Positions 17,758-27,573 are shown, counted from the first letter of the stretch. The stretch: DNA of 64,000 bases from Ruminococcaceae bacterium AB4001 (GCA_000621765.1 JHXJ01000015.1:1-64000); one strand, 5' to 3'. A program made the numbers and translations. Notes: generated by a model not told the origin, from the sequence alone.

Positions 17758-18828
17758 ATGAACCAACTTATACCTGATGACAGATTGAATTATAAGGATA
17801 TCAGCGCGCGTAAAGACATCGCGCTCATAAGCGATGAGACCGCATCACGCGAGGAACTCATTGAATCTTTGATGAAGTATTTGAGGCTTTCCAGAAGGGA
17901 CCGGAGGTTTTCCGATTACTATTCCGTAAAACTCTTCGGGTACACTGTCGCGGATATGTTCTTCATGCTCAGTTACCGCTACAGGTTTGAGTCACCAGTC
18001 CTTGTTAACGAGACATTATTCGTTTCGGAGCCTGACCTATACTACAACAAGAAAGCATTTGACGAAGGAAAGATCAATCTCTGTTTTGTTATCGGTTATT
18101 CCGGTTCGGGCAAATCCGTCCTTACTAAAGAATACGAGGGCGATAATATCGAGAAGATATCATTGGATGACATCGTCTGCGTCAAAGATCACTTCACCAT
18201 GGATGAACTTGAAAAGACAAGTGATCTCATGTATTCCTTTTTCTCGGGCGAAGGTTCGAAATATTACATTTCCCTGGATGAACGCAATCCGTTTGCCGAC
18301 AGGGGAGAAGCGTTTGTTAAATTCATAAAGTATGCGGAGAAATATGCGGACACCCACAAGGAGAAGAAGTTTATTCTTGAGGGAATCTGGACATATCTGT
18401 TTTTCGATTCCCCGTCAGAATTTAAGAAATATGCCGTATATATGAAGGGAACGTCCCTGCTCAAATCAAATCTCAGAAGGATAAAGCGCGAGGCCCAAAA
18501 CGATCCGCTGACATCCCTTGACAGGCTTCTCGAGTTCGGAATATATGCCGCCGACACGGCGTTAAAGGACAGCAATGTCGATAAATGGAGACGCTATTTT
18601 GAGAAATGGCCGGAGACGGAGCTCAGGCTGGAAAGCAATGCTTTTACCGCTCTGCGCGAAAACATCATGGCTGAGATCAACAAGATAAATGAGCGCTTCG
18701 TTCATGGCGATGTGAACGGGATAAAGCTGATACAGCATAATGCTGAGCGCAGCTCGGATATGAACATCACGGAGCGCGCCATCGTTATTGATGAGTGCAG
18801 GAAAGCGATAGCCGACTCTAAAAACTGA
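17758..18828 (+). CDS. P-loop NTPase of unknown function
   Basis: The 356-residue protein has a Walker A motif GYSGSGKS at about 113-120, in the style of zeta-toxin or nucleotide/sugar kinases. The helical N-terminal 100 residues match no family I know. A possible Walker B is FILEGIW (about 203-209). GGCAGGAGG precedes the ATG, with TATAAT about 19 bases upstream of it. Role unknown; a small-molecule or protein kinase is plausible. No antitoxin-like neighbour is seen. Confidence 0.65.
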   Translation: MNQLIPDDRLNYKDISARKDIALISDETASREELIESLMKYLRLSRRDRRFSDYYSVKLFGYTVADMFFMLSYRYRFESPVLVNETLFVSEPDLYYNKKAFDEGKINLCFVIGYSGSGKSVLTKEYEGDNIEKISLDDIVCVKDHFTMDELEKTSDLMYSFFSGEGSKYYISLDERNPFADRGEAFVKFIKYAEKYADTHKEKKFILEGIWTYLFFDSPSEFKKYAVYMKGTSLLKSNLRRIKREAQNDPLTSLDRLLEFGIYAADTALKDSNVDKWRRYFEKWPETELRLESNAFTALRENIMAEINKINERFVHGDVNGIKLIQHNAERSSDMNITERAIVIDECRKAIADSKN

Positions 18829-18931
18829 AAATCCTCGTAAAAAAACAGTTAACAAAGACATATACCTCTATGTCCCATGCAACAGGGTGATATAATAATC
18901 TAAATTATTTTATATATAAGAGGTATTAACC

Positions 18932-20341
18932 GTGGATTATAAGAGTTTTGTTGCCAGTTTTAAAAAGGTGGCATGCGTAATTTCTGTAGATCTTAAAGCG
19001 GAGAACAGTGACAACAAATACATCATAGTTGAGGCAAATGATGCCTATAAGAGGACTGTTGTCAAAGACATCAATGACTTCCAGACCAATGTGCCTTATA
19101 CCAGGTACATTATGAAGACATCCAACTTTGAGACCTTGTGTGATAACTGCGTAATCTCAAATGTCCCCGTTCACACCTATTTTGATATTGAGTTGTACAA
19201 TGCCTGGATGGAAGTATTCCTGATGCCTCTGGAGTCGGATGATCCGGATAAGGGAATGCTCATTTTCACTTATGAGATGAATCCCAAGGCAGATGTTAAT
19301 AAGCTTACGGATATCTCATCCGAGACAGCCACCAATGTTATACAGACATGTCTGAAACTTAGAGAGACTTCCGATTTCCGTGAGTCAATGAAAGTCGTCG
19401 TCAAGGATATCCGCATACAGTGCAGCGCGCACAGATGCAGCATTCTTCTTACTGATTACGAGAAGAGAGAGTATATACCTCTCTGTGAAGACTATGATGA
19501 GGTTGAAGATCCGGGTCAGGTACCGATGGAATCATATATGACTGAGGAGTTCTGCAGAGTGATCGAGACCTGGCCAAGGCTGATCAACAAGAGTAACTGC
19601 TTCGTAATCACGAATGAAAAGGATATGGATGATGCTCACAAGATCGCACCTGAATGGATCGATTCATTAAGGCATGTCGGCGTAAAGAGCCTCGTTATCT
19701 ATCCTCTCAGATCTGACAACAAGACTATCGGATATATCTGGGCTGGCAACTTCCCGGTCGAGAAGGTCCTCGTGATCAAAGAGACGCTCGGACTTACGGC
19801 GTTTATTCTTTCTGCTGAGATCGCCAACGATCAGATGATCCGTAAGATGAAGATCATGAGTTCCACCGATCTTCTTACCGGTGTTTATAACCGTAATGCC
19901 ATGAACAACAGGATCAGTGATAATGACTCAGGAACTGCGGTCATCGAGAAGCCTTTCGGTGTATTCTTCGTAGATGTAAACGGTCTTAAGACGATCAACG
20001 ATACAAAGGGCCATGAAGCAGGTGACAATCTTCTTAAGGATGTCGCTGCAGCTCTTAAGGAATTAAAGGGAGATAATGTTGAGACCTACCGTGTCGGAGG
20101 AGATGAGTTCCTCGTGATCATCACCGGTATATCTGCTGAAGAATTCCGCGAGAAAGAAGAATTCTTAAGGAGTCATTCCGAATGCGAAGGCCGTGCACAC
20201 TATTCGGTTGGAGCATGCCACAGCGATGAGGTTAATGATATCCGCAAAGCAATGCAGAAGGCAGATGCAAGGATGTACGATGTAAAGGAAGAATACTATT
20301 CAAGACATCCTGAGTACGAGTGGCATAACAAGCCGGTCTGA
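18932..20341 (+). CDS. GAF-GGDEF diguanylate cyclase
   Basis: The 469-residue protein is a shorter paralogue of the GGDEF-EAL protein at 5819: the PAS-like start, the GAF-like sensor (about 125-300, TNVIQTCLKLRETSDFRESM) and linker align, but the EAL domain is absent. The GGDEF domain (about 315-469) keeps the active signature GGDEF near 391 and the metal loop FVDVNGLKTIND. It should synthesise cyclic di-GMP in the cytosol. The start is GTG with AGAGGT upstream. It precedes the HD-GYP sensor on the same strand, so synthesis and degradation are again adjacent. Confidence 0.88.
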   Translation: MDYKSFVASFKKVACVISVDLKAENSDNKYIIVEANDAYKRTVVKDINDFQTNVPYTRYIMKTSNFETLCDNCVISNVPVHTYFDIELYNAWMEVFLMPLESDDPDKGMLIFTYEMNPKADVNKLTDISSETATNVIQTCLKLRETSDFRESMKVVVKDIRIQCSAHRCSILLTDYEKREYIPLCEDYDEVEDPGQVPMESYMTEEFCRVIETWPRLINKSNCFVITNEKDMDDAHKIAPEWIDSLRHVGVKSLVIYPLRSDNKTIGYIWAGNFPVEKVLVIKETLGLTAFILSAEIANDQMIRKMKIMSSTDLLTGVYNRNAMNNRISDNDSGTAVIEKPFGVFFVDVNGLKTINDTKGHEAGDNLLKDVAAALKELKGDNVETYRVGGDEFLVIITGISAEEFREKEEFLRSHSECEGRAHYSVGACHSDEVNDIRKAMQKADARMYDVKEEYYSRHPEYEWHNKPV

Positions 20342-20359
20342 TCGTTGTTTTCGATTTCA

Positions 20360-20410
20360 GGTAAGAGTTTCGGGTAAGTGTTTCGGGTAAGAGTTTCGGG
20401 TAAGTGTTTA
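20360..20410 (+). repeat. 13-bp tandem repeats before the HD-GYP gene
   Basis: The unit GGTAAGAGTTTCG or GGTAAGTGTTTCG is repeated almost four times (from 20360, 20373, 20386 and 20399), alternating A and T at position 7, so the true period is 26 bp. The array runs into the start codon and leaves no clear ribosome site. It may be a phase-variable or protein-binding array. Confidence 0.85.
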
Positions 20411-23400
20411 TGAATTTAAAAAATACAAAAACAAGCAAGTTGTTTTTTGCTGTTTCCGGAGCGCTGCTGACAGTAATACTTCTGTTAGCGTCGTTCCCTA
20501 TGATTATTGCGGCTGACGGACATTTTGTAGAAGATCCGACAGGCACCAGAGACGGCTATGCCGCATACCTTTACGACAATACCTCCGGACTTCCGACATC
20601 TGAGGCAAACGCCATAGCCGAGACTTCTGACGGCTTTATCTGGATCGGCAGTTACGGCGGCCTTATAAGATACGACGGTAATTCTTTCGAGAGATACAGA
20701 TCAACGACGGGAATCGCGAGTGTCGTCAGTCTTTTCGTAGACAGCCGTGACAATCTCTGGATCGGCACGAACGACAACGGCGCAGCTGTTATGGACAGAG
20801 TCGGAAATGTTGTTATGTTTGCGAAAAGAGACGGTCTTCCGTCCGCGTCTGTCAGAGACTTCGCAGAGGGCCCCGACGGATTGATCTATGTAGCCACGAC
20901 TCAGGGTGTGGCTTATGTCGATGGCTCAGGCAAACTTACAAAAATCGATGATTCGCTGATCAATGCTCAATATATAAGACGTCTTGAGACCGGTGCTGAC
21001 GGAATAACTTATGCCCTGACAATAGACGGTGGTATTTTTACCCTTTCAGGCGGCAAGGTAGGCAAGTTCTTTGATGCGGCTGCTTTAGGCATTGAAGATG
21101 TTCACGCCCTTCATGTCGATCCTGATAATCCCGGATATCTTTATCTCGGAACCAAGAAATCCAGAGTATGGTACGGCAGTCTTGAGACTGGTTTCCCCAA
21201 GGAAGACTCCATCTGGGTGTCCCCTCTTGAATACATCAATTCGATCATTACTGACGGAGACGAACTCTGGATCTGCTCAAACAACGGCGTATGCATCTAT
21301 AAGGATGATGAAGTTGCAGTCCTTAAGAATCTCCCCATGGATTCTTCGATCGAAGGCGTCATGACAGACTATCAGGGAAATCTCTGGTTCGTATCGTCAA
21401 GACAGGGCGTAATGAAGATCGTCCAGAATCAGTTCACGGATATTTTCGATAAATACGGCATTGAGGACGCAGTCGTAAACTCCACATGTTTCTATGACGG
21501 GAAGCTGTTCATAGGAATGGATACGGGACTTGTCGTTATCGGAAAAGACGGTATTGTCAACCGCATTGAAATTGAGAATTCGACTGCGGCTTCAGGAGAG
21601 AAACTCGGATATCTTGAACTCATATCGATGCTGGACGGAATCAGGATCAGATCGATCATCAAGGATAATGAGGACCGCCTGTGGTTCTCCACTTATGGCG
21701 ATAAAGGTCTGGTCAGATTTGATCACGGCAAAGTGGTCTGCTTCCGTGATGATGACGGCATGCCTTCAAACAGAATGAGATCGGTTTACCAGCGCAGCGA
21801 CGGAAAGATCATGGTAGCCTGCACTGGCGGACTCGTCATCATTAACGGGGATAAGATCGAGAAGACATATGATTCCAGTTCCGGAATGAGCAATACGGAG
21901 ATCCTTACCGTTTGTGAAGGTTCAAACGGCGACATGCTGGTCGGTACCGATGGTGACGGAATCTATGTCATAAACGATGACGGAATCAGGCATATCAACA
22001 CTGACAACGGATTCTTCTCCGATGTAATAATGAGGATCAAGAAAGACCAGAAGAGGGGTATATATTGGGTCGTAACCAGTAACTCTCTGGCATATATGAC
22101 CGCGGATTATCAGGTTAATACGCTTGAGCACTTCCCGTATTCCAATAACTTCGATCTCTACGAAAATTCGAATGGCGAGATGTGGGTATTGTGCAGTAAC
22201 GGTATCTATGTCGTAAGGGTTGACGAACTCCTCAGCGACAGGGAGATATCTCCGCTGCAGTACGGTATTGATAACGGACTTCCTGCATTTACGACTTCCA
22301 ATTCCTACAGCTGTGTTTCAGATGACGGAAATCTTTATATTGCAGGCACCACGGGAGTAGTAAAAGCTAATATCGAGAAGCCTTTCGAAAAGAATGATTC
22401 CGTCAAGATGACAGTTCCTTACATAGACGTTGACGGTGTGAAAGCTTATCCGAACGGCGATGGTATCATTACGGTTCCTTACGATGCGAAAAAGATAACT
22501 GTGTATCCTTATATCTGCAATTATTCTCTTACGAACCCGATGGTCGAATACAGCCTTGAAGGTTTTTCCGCTGAGCCGAGCGTCGTCAGAAGAACAGAGC
22601 TTTCGACTGTCGACTACACGAACCTCAAGGGCGGAAATTACGCTTTCAAGATGAGCATTCTCGATCCCATTTCAGGTGAATCCTGTAATGATTATTCGAT
22701 AACGATCGTAAAGCAGATGGCCATCTATGAGTATCTGTGGTTTAAGATCGGTCTCGTTGTCCTCGTGCTCATGATAATTGCCGTAACAGTAATTATCTAT
22801 GTCAGGAGAAAACTTAAGACACTGTTAAAGAAGCAGGAAGAGAACAGGCTCTTCATCAAGGAGATCGTTGAGGCATTCGCAAAGACGATCGATATGAAGG
22901 ACTCGTATACGAACGGTCACTCGCAAAGAGTTGCCAAGTTTACGGCTATGCTTACGAAAGAACTCGGCTATGACGAAGAGACGGTTGAGAAATACTACAA
23001 TATTGCTCTTCTCCACGACATAGGAAAGATCGGTGTTCCTGCCGGCATCCTTAATAAGGAAGGCAAGCTCAGTGATCAGGAATTTCAAGATATCAAGTCC
23101 CACACTGTTCTTGGTGCCAATGTTCTGAAAGACATAAACATCATGCCTGAGCTTTCGGTCGGTGCAGAATCGCATCACGAGAGACCTGACGGAAAGGGAT
23201 ATCCGAAGGGCCTTAAGGGCGACGAGATACCGCGCGTAGCACAGATCATTGCTGTTGCCGATGCGTTCGATGCCATGTATTCCAACCGTCCTTACAGAAA
23301 GAGAATGAACTTTGAAAAGGTCGTCTCGATTATTAAAGGCGCATCCGGCACGCAGCTCACAGCTGATGTCGTAGATGCTTTCCTCAGGATAGTCGACCGC

Positions 23401-23577
23401 GGCGGATTCAGGGCGCCTGACGATGTCGGAGGCGGTACTACCGAAGATATCGACAATATCCATAAGAGATTCGAAAAGGAAGAACACGATAAGCAGGAAG
23501 AAGAGGACAAGAAGAAGTCTGAAACTTCTGAATCTTCAGATGCAGCATCACCTGCAGAACCTTCTGACAATAAATAA
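20410..23577 (+). CDS. Membrane sensor: propeller repeats, Y_Y_Y domain and HD-GYP
   Basis: The protein of 1055 residues has an N-terminal membrane anchor (about 8-32). Two-component-regulator propeller repeats follow (about 40-630; motif DGFIWIGSYGGLIRYDG and variants), then a Y_Y_Y immunoglobulin-like domain (about 640-750) and a membrane helix (about 770-795). The cytosolic HD-GYP domain (about 815-985) keeps HD, HDIGK near 870 and the GYP motif (DGKGYP). HD-GYP enzymes hydrolyse cyclic di-GMP to GMP. The layout is that of a one-protein sensor linking an outside ligand to second-messenger breakdown. I prefer ATG 20410 over GTG 20404. The C-terminus is an acidic Glu/Lys/Ser tail. Confidence 0.88.
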   Translation: MNLKNTKTSKLFFAVSGALLTVILLLASFPMIIAADGHFVEDPTGTRDGYAAYLYDNTSGLPTSEANAIAETSDGFIWIGSYGGLIRYDGNSFERYRSTTGIASVVSLFVDSRDNLWIGTNDNGAAVMDRVGNVVMFAKRDGLPSASVRDFAEGPDGLIYVATTQGVAYVDGSGKLTKIDDSLINAQYIRRLETGADGITYALTIDGGIFTLSGGKVGKFFDAAALGIEDVHALHVDPDNPGYLYLGTKKSRVWYGSLETGFPKEDSIWVSPLEYINSIITDGDELWICSNNGVCIYKDDEVAVLKNLPMDSSIEGVMTDYQGNLWFVSSRQGVMKIVQNQFTDIFDKYGIEDAVVNSTCFYDGKLFIGMDTGLVVIGKDGIVNRIEIENSTAASGEKLGYLELISMLDGIRIRSIIKDNEDRLWFSTYGDKGLVRFDHGKVVCFRDDDGMPSNRMRSVYQRSDGKIMVACTGGLVIINGDKIEKTYDSSSGMSNTEILTVCEGSNGDMLVGTDGDGIYVINDDGIRHINTDNGFFSDVIMRIKKDQKRGIYWVVTSNSLAYMTADYQVNTLEHFPYSNNFDLYENSNGEMWVLCSNGIYVVRVDELLSDREISPLQYGIDNGLPAFTTSNSYSCVSDDGNLYIAGTTGVVKANIEKPFEKNDSVKMTVPYIDVDGVKAYPNGDGIITVPYDAKKITVYPYICNYSLTNPMVEYSLEGFSAEPSVVRRTELSTVDYTNLKGGNYAFKMSILDPISGESCNDYSITIVKQMAIYEYLWFKIGLVVLVLMIIAVTVIIYVRRKLKTLLKKQEENRLFIKEIVEAFAKTIDMKDSYTNGHSQRVAKFTAMLTKELGYDEETVEKYYNIALLHDIGKIGVPAGILNKEGKLSDQEFQDIKSHTVLGANVLKDINIMPELSVGAESHHERPDGKGYPKGLKGDEIPRVAQIIAVADAFDAMYSNRPYRKRMNFEKVVSIIKGASGTQLTADVVDAFLRIVDRGGFRAPDDVGGGTTEDIDNIHKRFEKEEHDKQEEEDKKKSETSESSDAASPAEPSDNK

Positions 23578-23685
23578 TTTATCGACTTTTCGGGAAGTTC
23601 ATATATAATTTGAAAGTTAAGCCGTTTGATGATGAAAATCACCAACTGCTTAAAATGCTTCGGATAATAGGAGAGATAGGTATAT

Positions 23686-25482
23686 ATGTCGAAATCTAGC
23701 AGAAATCTGAGCGCGGTCGTAGCGTTTCTGGTTCTGGGTCTTCTGGTTGCGCTGGTAGTCTTTGTCATTAAGGTGGCTTACGATGAGCCGTTACCGCCCG
23801 ACCAGCAGGAGACACAGGCATCGGACGTTTCCATAACCACCGAGTCTGAGACCGAGCCGCCCAAGGATACGAAGATCGCATTTTTCCATACAAACGATAT
23901 CAACGGTTACTTAGTGGATACTACGAGCGGAAGTGCAAACACTTTCCAGTACAGGCTTGCATATATCGCTAAGGCAGTTGATGATGCAAGGGAGTCGTCT
24001 GATTTTGATGATGTCATCCTCGTCGACGGCGGTGATATTTACCGCGGAACACCGATATCGGATTTTACTGAAGGCGCTGCCATGAGAGCTGCATTCGACA
24101 TTATGGGGTACGATGCCGTAACGCTCGGAAACCATGATTTCGATTGGGACGTCAGTACATTAGCGACTGATACTTTCTGCTCTATGCCTGCTTATGAGAT
24201 CGGTGAGTACACGGGTGATTCCGGTATTCCTGTAATCGCATCAAATCTCTGCTATTCAAATAACCACAACAGGACTCTGTTTACGAAAGATTATGTTATG
24301 GTCGAAAAGGCCGGCTACAGGATCTGCCTGATTGGTTATATTCCCGATTATCTCGATTCGATAAAAGCCTCCAACGCTGAGCCTTTCGAGATACATGCAG
24401 ATCTTGGTGAGTTTTCCGAACGCATAAAGAATATCAACGAATCCGAGAAGCCTGACATTACGATAGTCGTGGCTCACGCTTCCCCGGACGATTTAGCTGA
24501 AGCATTGGATGCTAATGAGGTCGATCTTGTTGCAGGAGCAAACGGTGACGGCATCTGCGGCACTGCCAGCAACGGCATTCCTTATGTCTGCAGTGTAGGC
24601 AATGCTGAAGGATATGCGAGCGCCACGATCGTTATCAAGCATGACGGTTATGTATCGGTTCAGGAGCCGGTTTATAACTGCATTACCGAATATCCCGATC
24701 TTCTTTACGATACATTGTCCAATTCCGGCAGCTTCAATGAAGATGTCTTAAAGCTTTCACACGATTCCTGGTCCGCTATCACGGAGCAGATGAACGAGGC
24801 ATTGGGATATATCGACACATCAGTCGAGACCTCGAACACCATAAGCGGAAGCACTACCACGGCAGGCAATTTCATTACAAGCCTGATCCTCGAGCGCATG
24901 AAGAAGGATGGCGTCGCAGCTGTCTTCTGCAGTATGGAGGGAGTCAGCATTGATAAGTCAGTTCCGGAAGACGGAATCTTAGAGCTTGCCACGGGCGATT
25001 TCTACATGTTCTGCCCTTATAACAGGGCACTCCTGATCTACGAGCTGACAGGCGAGGAAATCGCAAAGCTTCTTGCCGACGGTCTTACCGATCCAGGCTT
25101 CGGCGACCAGATGTCAGGACTTACCTTTGAGTACAAAAACATCGGAACAGAGGATGTTCCCGTGTATGAGATCGTCAGCATAAAGCTTTCCAGCGGTACG
25201 GAAATCAGCGTAAACGGAACGGAAACAAAGTACAAGATCTGCGTCACGGATTCCTGTGCATCCAAGCCGGGCAGTGTTTTCGAGGGCAAGACTCCCTCCC
25301 AGCCTGCAACTGAAGCGCCGGTTGACAACCAGGTCATCATAGCCCTGCTCCGCGAAAGACGCGACAAGGGACTCGTACATATTCCTACAGATTCTAAACC
25401 GAGAGGTGTCTGCCTTGATGCCCCGGCTGAAACAGATGAGACCGAGGCCACTGAGACAACCGAGACAACCGAGGAGAACTGA
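23686..25482 (+). CDS. 5'-nucleotidase-family protein with incomplete metal site
   Basis: The 598-residue protein has an N-terminal membrane anchor (about 10-30) and the UshA-type metallophosphatase plus C-terminal domain. Metal-site landmarks kept are D71 (HTND), D114/D117 (LVDGGD), GNHD at 148-151 and H264 (VVAHAS). Three usual ligands are missing: the His two residues after D71 is Asn (DIN), and the GHSQ/GHSH motif reads GANG at 284-287. Catalysis on nucleotides is therefore doubtful; it could be a binding protein or act on another substrate. The C-terminus is a Thr/Glu repeat tail. AGGAGAGATAGG precedes the ATG. It is likely cell-surface. Confidence 0.8.
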   Translation: MSKSSRNLSAVVAFLVLGLLVALVVFVIKVAYDEPLPPDQQETQASDVSITTESETEPPKDTKIAFFHTNDINGYLVDTTSGSANTFQYRLAYIAKAVDDARESSDFDDVILVDGGDIYRGTPISDFTEGAAMRAAFDIMGYDAVTLGNHDFDWDVSTLATDTFCSMPAYEIGEYTGDSGIPVIASNLCYSNNHNRTLFTKDYVMVEKAGYRICLIGYIPDYLDSIKASNAEPFEIHADLGEFSERIKNINESEKPDITIVVAHASPDDLAEALDANEVDLVAGANGDGICGTASNGIPYVCSVGNAEGYASATIVIKHDGYVSVQEPVYNCITEYPDLLYDTLSNSGSFNEDVLKLSHDSWSAITEQMNEALGYIDTSVETSNTISGSTTTAGNFITSLILERMKKDGVAAVFCSMEGVSIDKSVPEDGILELATGDFYMFCPYNRALLIYELTGEEIAKLLADGLTDPGFGDQMSGLTFEYKNIGTEDVPVYEIVSIKLSSGTEISVNGTETKYKICVTDSCASKPGSVFEGKTPSQPATEAPVDNQVIIALLRERRDKGLVHIPTDSKPRGVCLDAPAETDETEATETTETTEEN

Positions 25483-25552
25483 TATAAGATAATATATGCG
25501 AATATGCTTTTCGCTGGAGAATAGCGAAAAGAGCAGAGGGGAGGAATCTTCT

Positions 25553-26548
25553 ATGGAACTGGACAGAAAGTGCCCGTCATGCGGCGGTACCATGATCTTC
25601 AAGCCCGGTTGGGACAGTCTTGTATGCAATCTTTGCGGTCACAAAGAACTTATTCAGGAACTGGTATCCAAAAACCCCGTCGTAGAGATGGATTTCCTCT
25701 CCGCGCAGAATACTGCAAGCCACGACTGGGGTATGGAGACCAAGGTCGTACAGTGTAAAATGTGCGGTGCCCAGACAATTCAGAACAAGCTCCAGCTCTC
25801 CGGTCTTTGTCCTTTCTGCGGTTCGAATGCTATCGACCAGGCTGATCCTTCACAGGACATAATGGCGCCCAACGGCATCATACCCTTTAAGATCACGGAA
25901 CAGCGCGCATATTATATTTTCAAGGACTGGCTCAAAGACAGGTTCCTTGCTCCCGAACTGCTTTCCGAGAATGCGCAGCTCAATAAATTCTACGGCATCT
26001 ATATCCCGCTCTATACGTTCGACGTTCTCACATTGAACCGCTATACGGGTCACTACGATGAAAACCGCAGAACTCTCTTCAAGTGCGGAAAATTCCAGTA
26101 CCAGGTGGATGATTTTCCTGTCGTTGCAAGCAAACAGCTCGCCTCAGACAAGCTTCTCCTGAATGTCGTAAGGGATTACTGGACAAAAGAAGCAAAGCCT
26201 TATACACCTGAAGTTATGGCGGGTTTCCCCTGCGAGCACTATTCGATCGGCCTCCATGAAGCCTGGAACAGTACGGGTCCCGGAATAAGGATGCTGCTTG
26301 AGGAGCAGGCAAGATCGCAGACTAAATCTTCATATCTTATGGGAATAGAGATGGCTACGGATTATTTCGATCTGAAGTATAAATATCTTATCGTTCCCAT
26401 CTGGCTTAATTCATTTGTTTACGATAACAAGCTTTACACGATAGTCATCAACGGCCAGACAGGTAAGATCGACGGACAGTGGCCGAAGTCGTTCGGAACA
26501 TTTGCGAAGAAAACAGCTCTGTTCTTCCTTGGCTCATTCATGGGCTGA
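25553..26548 (+). CDS. Double zinc-ribbon protein
   Basis: The 331-residue protein starts at ATG 25553, which has GGGGAGG upstream; an earlier frame-open ATG lacks one. It has two zinc ribbons: CPSC...CNLCG (about 7-29) and CKMCG...CPFCG (about 70-95). A conserved domain of about 220 residues follows, ending IVPIWLNSFVYDNKLYTIVINGQTGK and a short hydrophobic end. It is a shorter paralogue of the protein at 56409 (shared IPFK...W..K.. and NGQTG segments). The role is unknown; members lie near membrane and stress genes. Confidence 0.75.
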   Translation: MELDRKCPSCGGTMIFKPGWDSLVCNLCGHKELIQELVSKNPVVEMDFLSAQNTASHDWGMETKVVQCKMCGAQTIQNKLQLSGLCPFCGSNAIDQADPSQDIMAPNGIIPFKITEQRAYYIFKDWLKDRFLAPELLSENAQLNKFYGIYIPLYTFDVLTLNRYTGHYDENRRTLFKCGKFQYQVDDFPVVASKQLASDKLLLNVVRDYWTKEAKPYTPEVMAGFPCEHYSIGLHEAWNSTGPGIRMLLEEQARSQTKSSYLMGIEMATDYFDLKYKYLIVPIWLNSFVYDNKLYTIVINGQTGKIDGQWPKSFGTFAKKTALFFLGSFMG

Positions 26549-26616
26549 TAAAGCGCAGGGGAGTGGCGGAATACAATCCGCATCCTATTTATATACTTAA
26601 CTTGTTACAAATAAAG

Positions 26617-26657
26617 CGGCTGTTTCTCAAGCACATAAGATGCTTTTGAAACAGCCG
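26617..26657. terminator. Terminator between convergent genes
   Basis: A 17-bp stem with two mismatches (26617-26633 with 26641-26657) has a 7-base loop. On the minus strand it is followed by CTTTATTTG, and it lies between the zinc-ribbon gene and the XRE gene. Confidence 0.7.
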
Positions 26658-26683
26658 TTGCTTTCTATCCCTTATTATTCCGT

Positions 26684-26893
26684 TCAGTCTTTCCTGTATT
26701 CCAATATGTCCCCCGGCTGGCAGTCCAATGCTTCACATATCGCTTCCAATGTGGAGAAACGGATCGCCGATATCTTGCCGTTCTTCATTTTCGAGAGGTT
26801 GACGTTGGAAACGCCGACCTTTTCCGAGAGGTCATTCAGTGAGATCTTGCGATCTGCCATTACTCTGTCTAATCTTAAAATAATCTGTCCCAT
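26684..26893 (-). CDS. XRE-family small DNA-binding protein (YozG-like)
   Basis: The 69-residue protein is a bare helix-turn-helix of the Cro/C1 type, with SLNDLSEKVGVSNVNLSKMK as the reading helices and ALDCQPGDILEY at the end. ATG 26893 has AAGGAGG seven bases upstream. It follows the DUF2975 membrane protein by 10 bases on the same strand. This two-gene pair is common in Bacillota and I infer that the regulator controls its own operon. Confidence 0.88.
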   Translation of the reverse strand: MGQIILRLDRVMADRKISLNDLSEKVGVSNVNLSKMKNGKISAIRFSTLEAICEALDCQPGDILEYRKD

Positions 26894-26903
26894 AAGTTCC
26901 TCC

Positions 26904-27494
26904 TTACAATGTCTCGTCAGACTGTATCTGTAAGGTCTTGCCGTAGTCGAGGATAGCATTTACTGCCCAAGTCATAAGTAAGCCTAATAATCCGACAGCT
27001 GCACTCATCGTGAAGAACAGAAGACCGCTCGATATGATAAGCACGAGGGTTACTCTCTTTCTTATCTTGTCCGTAAAAGGCGTATCTTCATTCTCTATCA
27101 TTGCAAAGACAGAATTGATGAGCTTTAGAAGGACAGCAAAAGTTGCTGCGTAAATGGCCATTACGATCGAGTAGAAACCATACATTATGCTGTTGGGATG
27201 ATCATCCATAGCTTCCTGCAGAGCCGGAATATCTGACTCGAGCTGTTCAGCATCCATAAGGTCGATGCTAAATAACTTGGCAGTTCCGATCTTGTCGGTG
27301 GTGCTTACATATCCCGCTTCCTCTGCCTGAATGAGCATATCATCAAACGATCTTCCCGAAGCAAAAATCCATATACCTGCGACCAGACCTGCGATACTTC
27401 CGATGATGGCAACGATAAACAGGATATTCGACACAACCTTTCCTGCATGACAGCTCTTCTTAATCCTAGCGATCTTTACATCCGCTTCATTCAT
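26904..27494 (-). CDS. DUF2975-like membrane protein
   Basis: The 196-residue protein has four membrane helices (about 20-46, 104-126, 145-170 and a shorter one near 172-185) with an extracytoplasmic loop in the first half. It fits the DUF2975 family, always found with a small XRE regulator. AAAGGAGAA precedes the ATG. Function is unknown; it may sense the membrane state and act on the downstream regulator. Confidence 0.75.
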   Translation of the reverse strand: MNEADVKIARIKKSCHAGKVVSNILFIVAIIGSIAGLVAGIWIFASGRSFDDMLIQAEEAGYVSTTDKIGTAKLFSIDLMDAEQLESDIPALQEAMDDHPNSIMYGFYSIVMAIYAATFAVLLKLINSVFAMIENEDTPFTDKIRKRVTLVLIISSGLLFFTMSAAVGLLGLLMTWAVNAILDYGKTLQIQSDETL

Positions 27495-27513
27495 AAATCC
27501 ATTCTCCTTTAAA

Positions 27514-27573
27514 TAGTTAATCTATCACCTTCGAAGATGGCTTTACTATACTCCGCTAGTTAATCTTTGTCAA
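27514..27573 (-). promoter_or_regulatory. Promoter of the DUF2975/XRE operon with paired repeats
   Basis: On the minus strand TTGACA (27573-27568) and TATAGT (27550-27545) are spaced by 17 bases. GATTAACTA occurs in the spacer (27565-27557) and again 43 bases downstream in the leader (27522-27514). The repeats are candidate operators for the small XRE protein. Confidence 0.7.
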
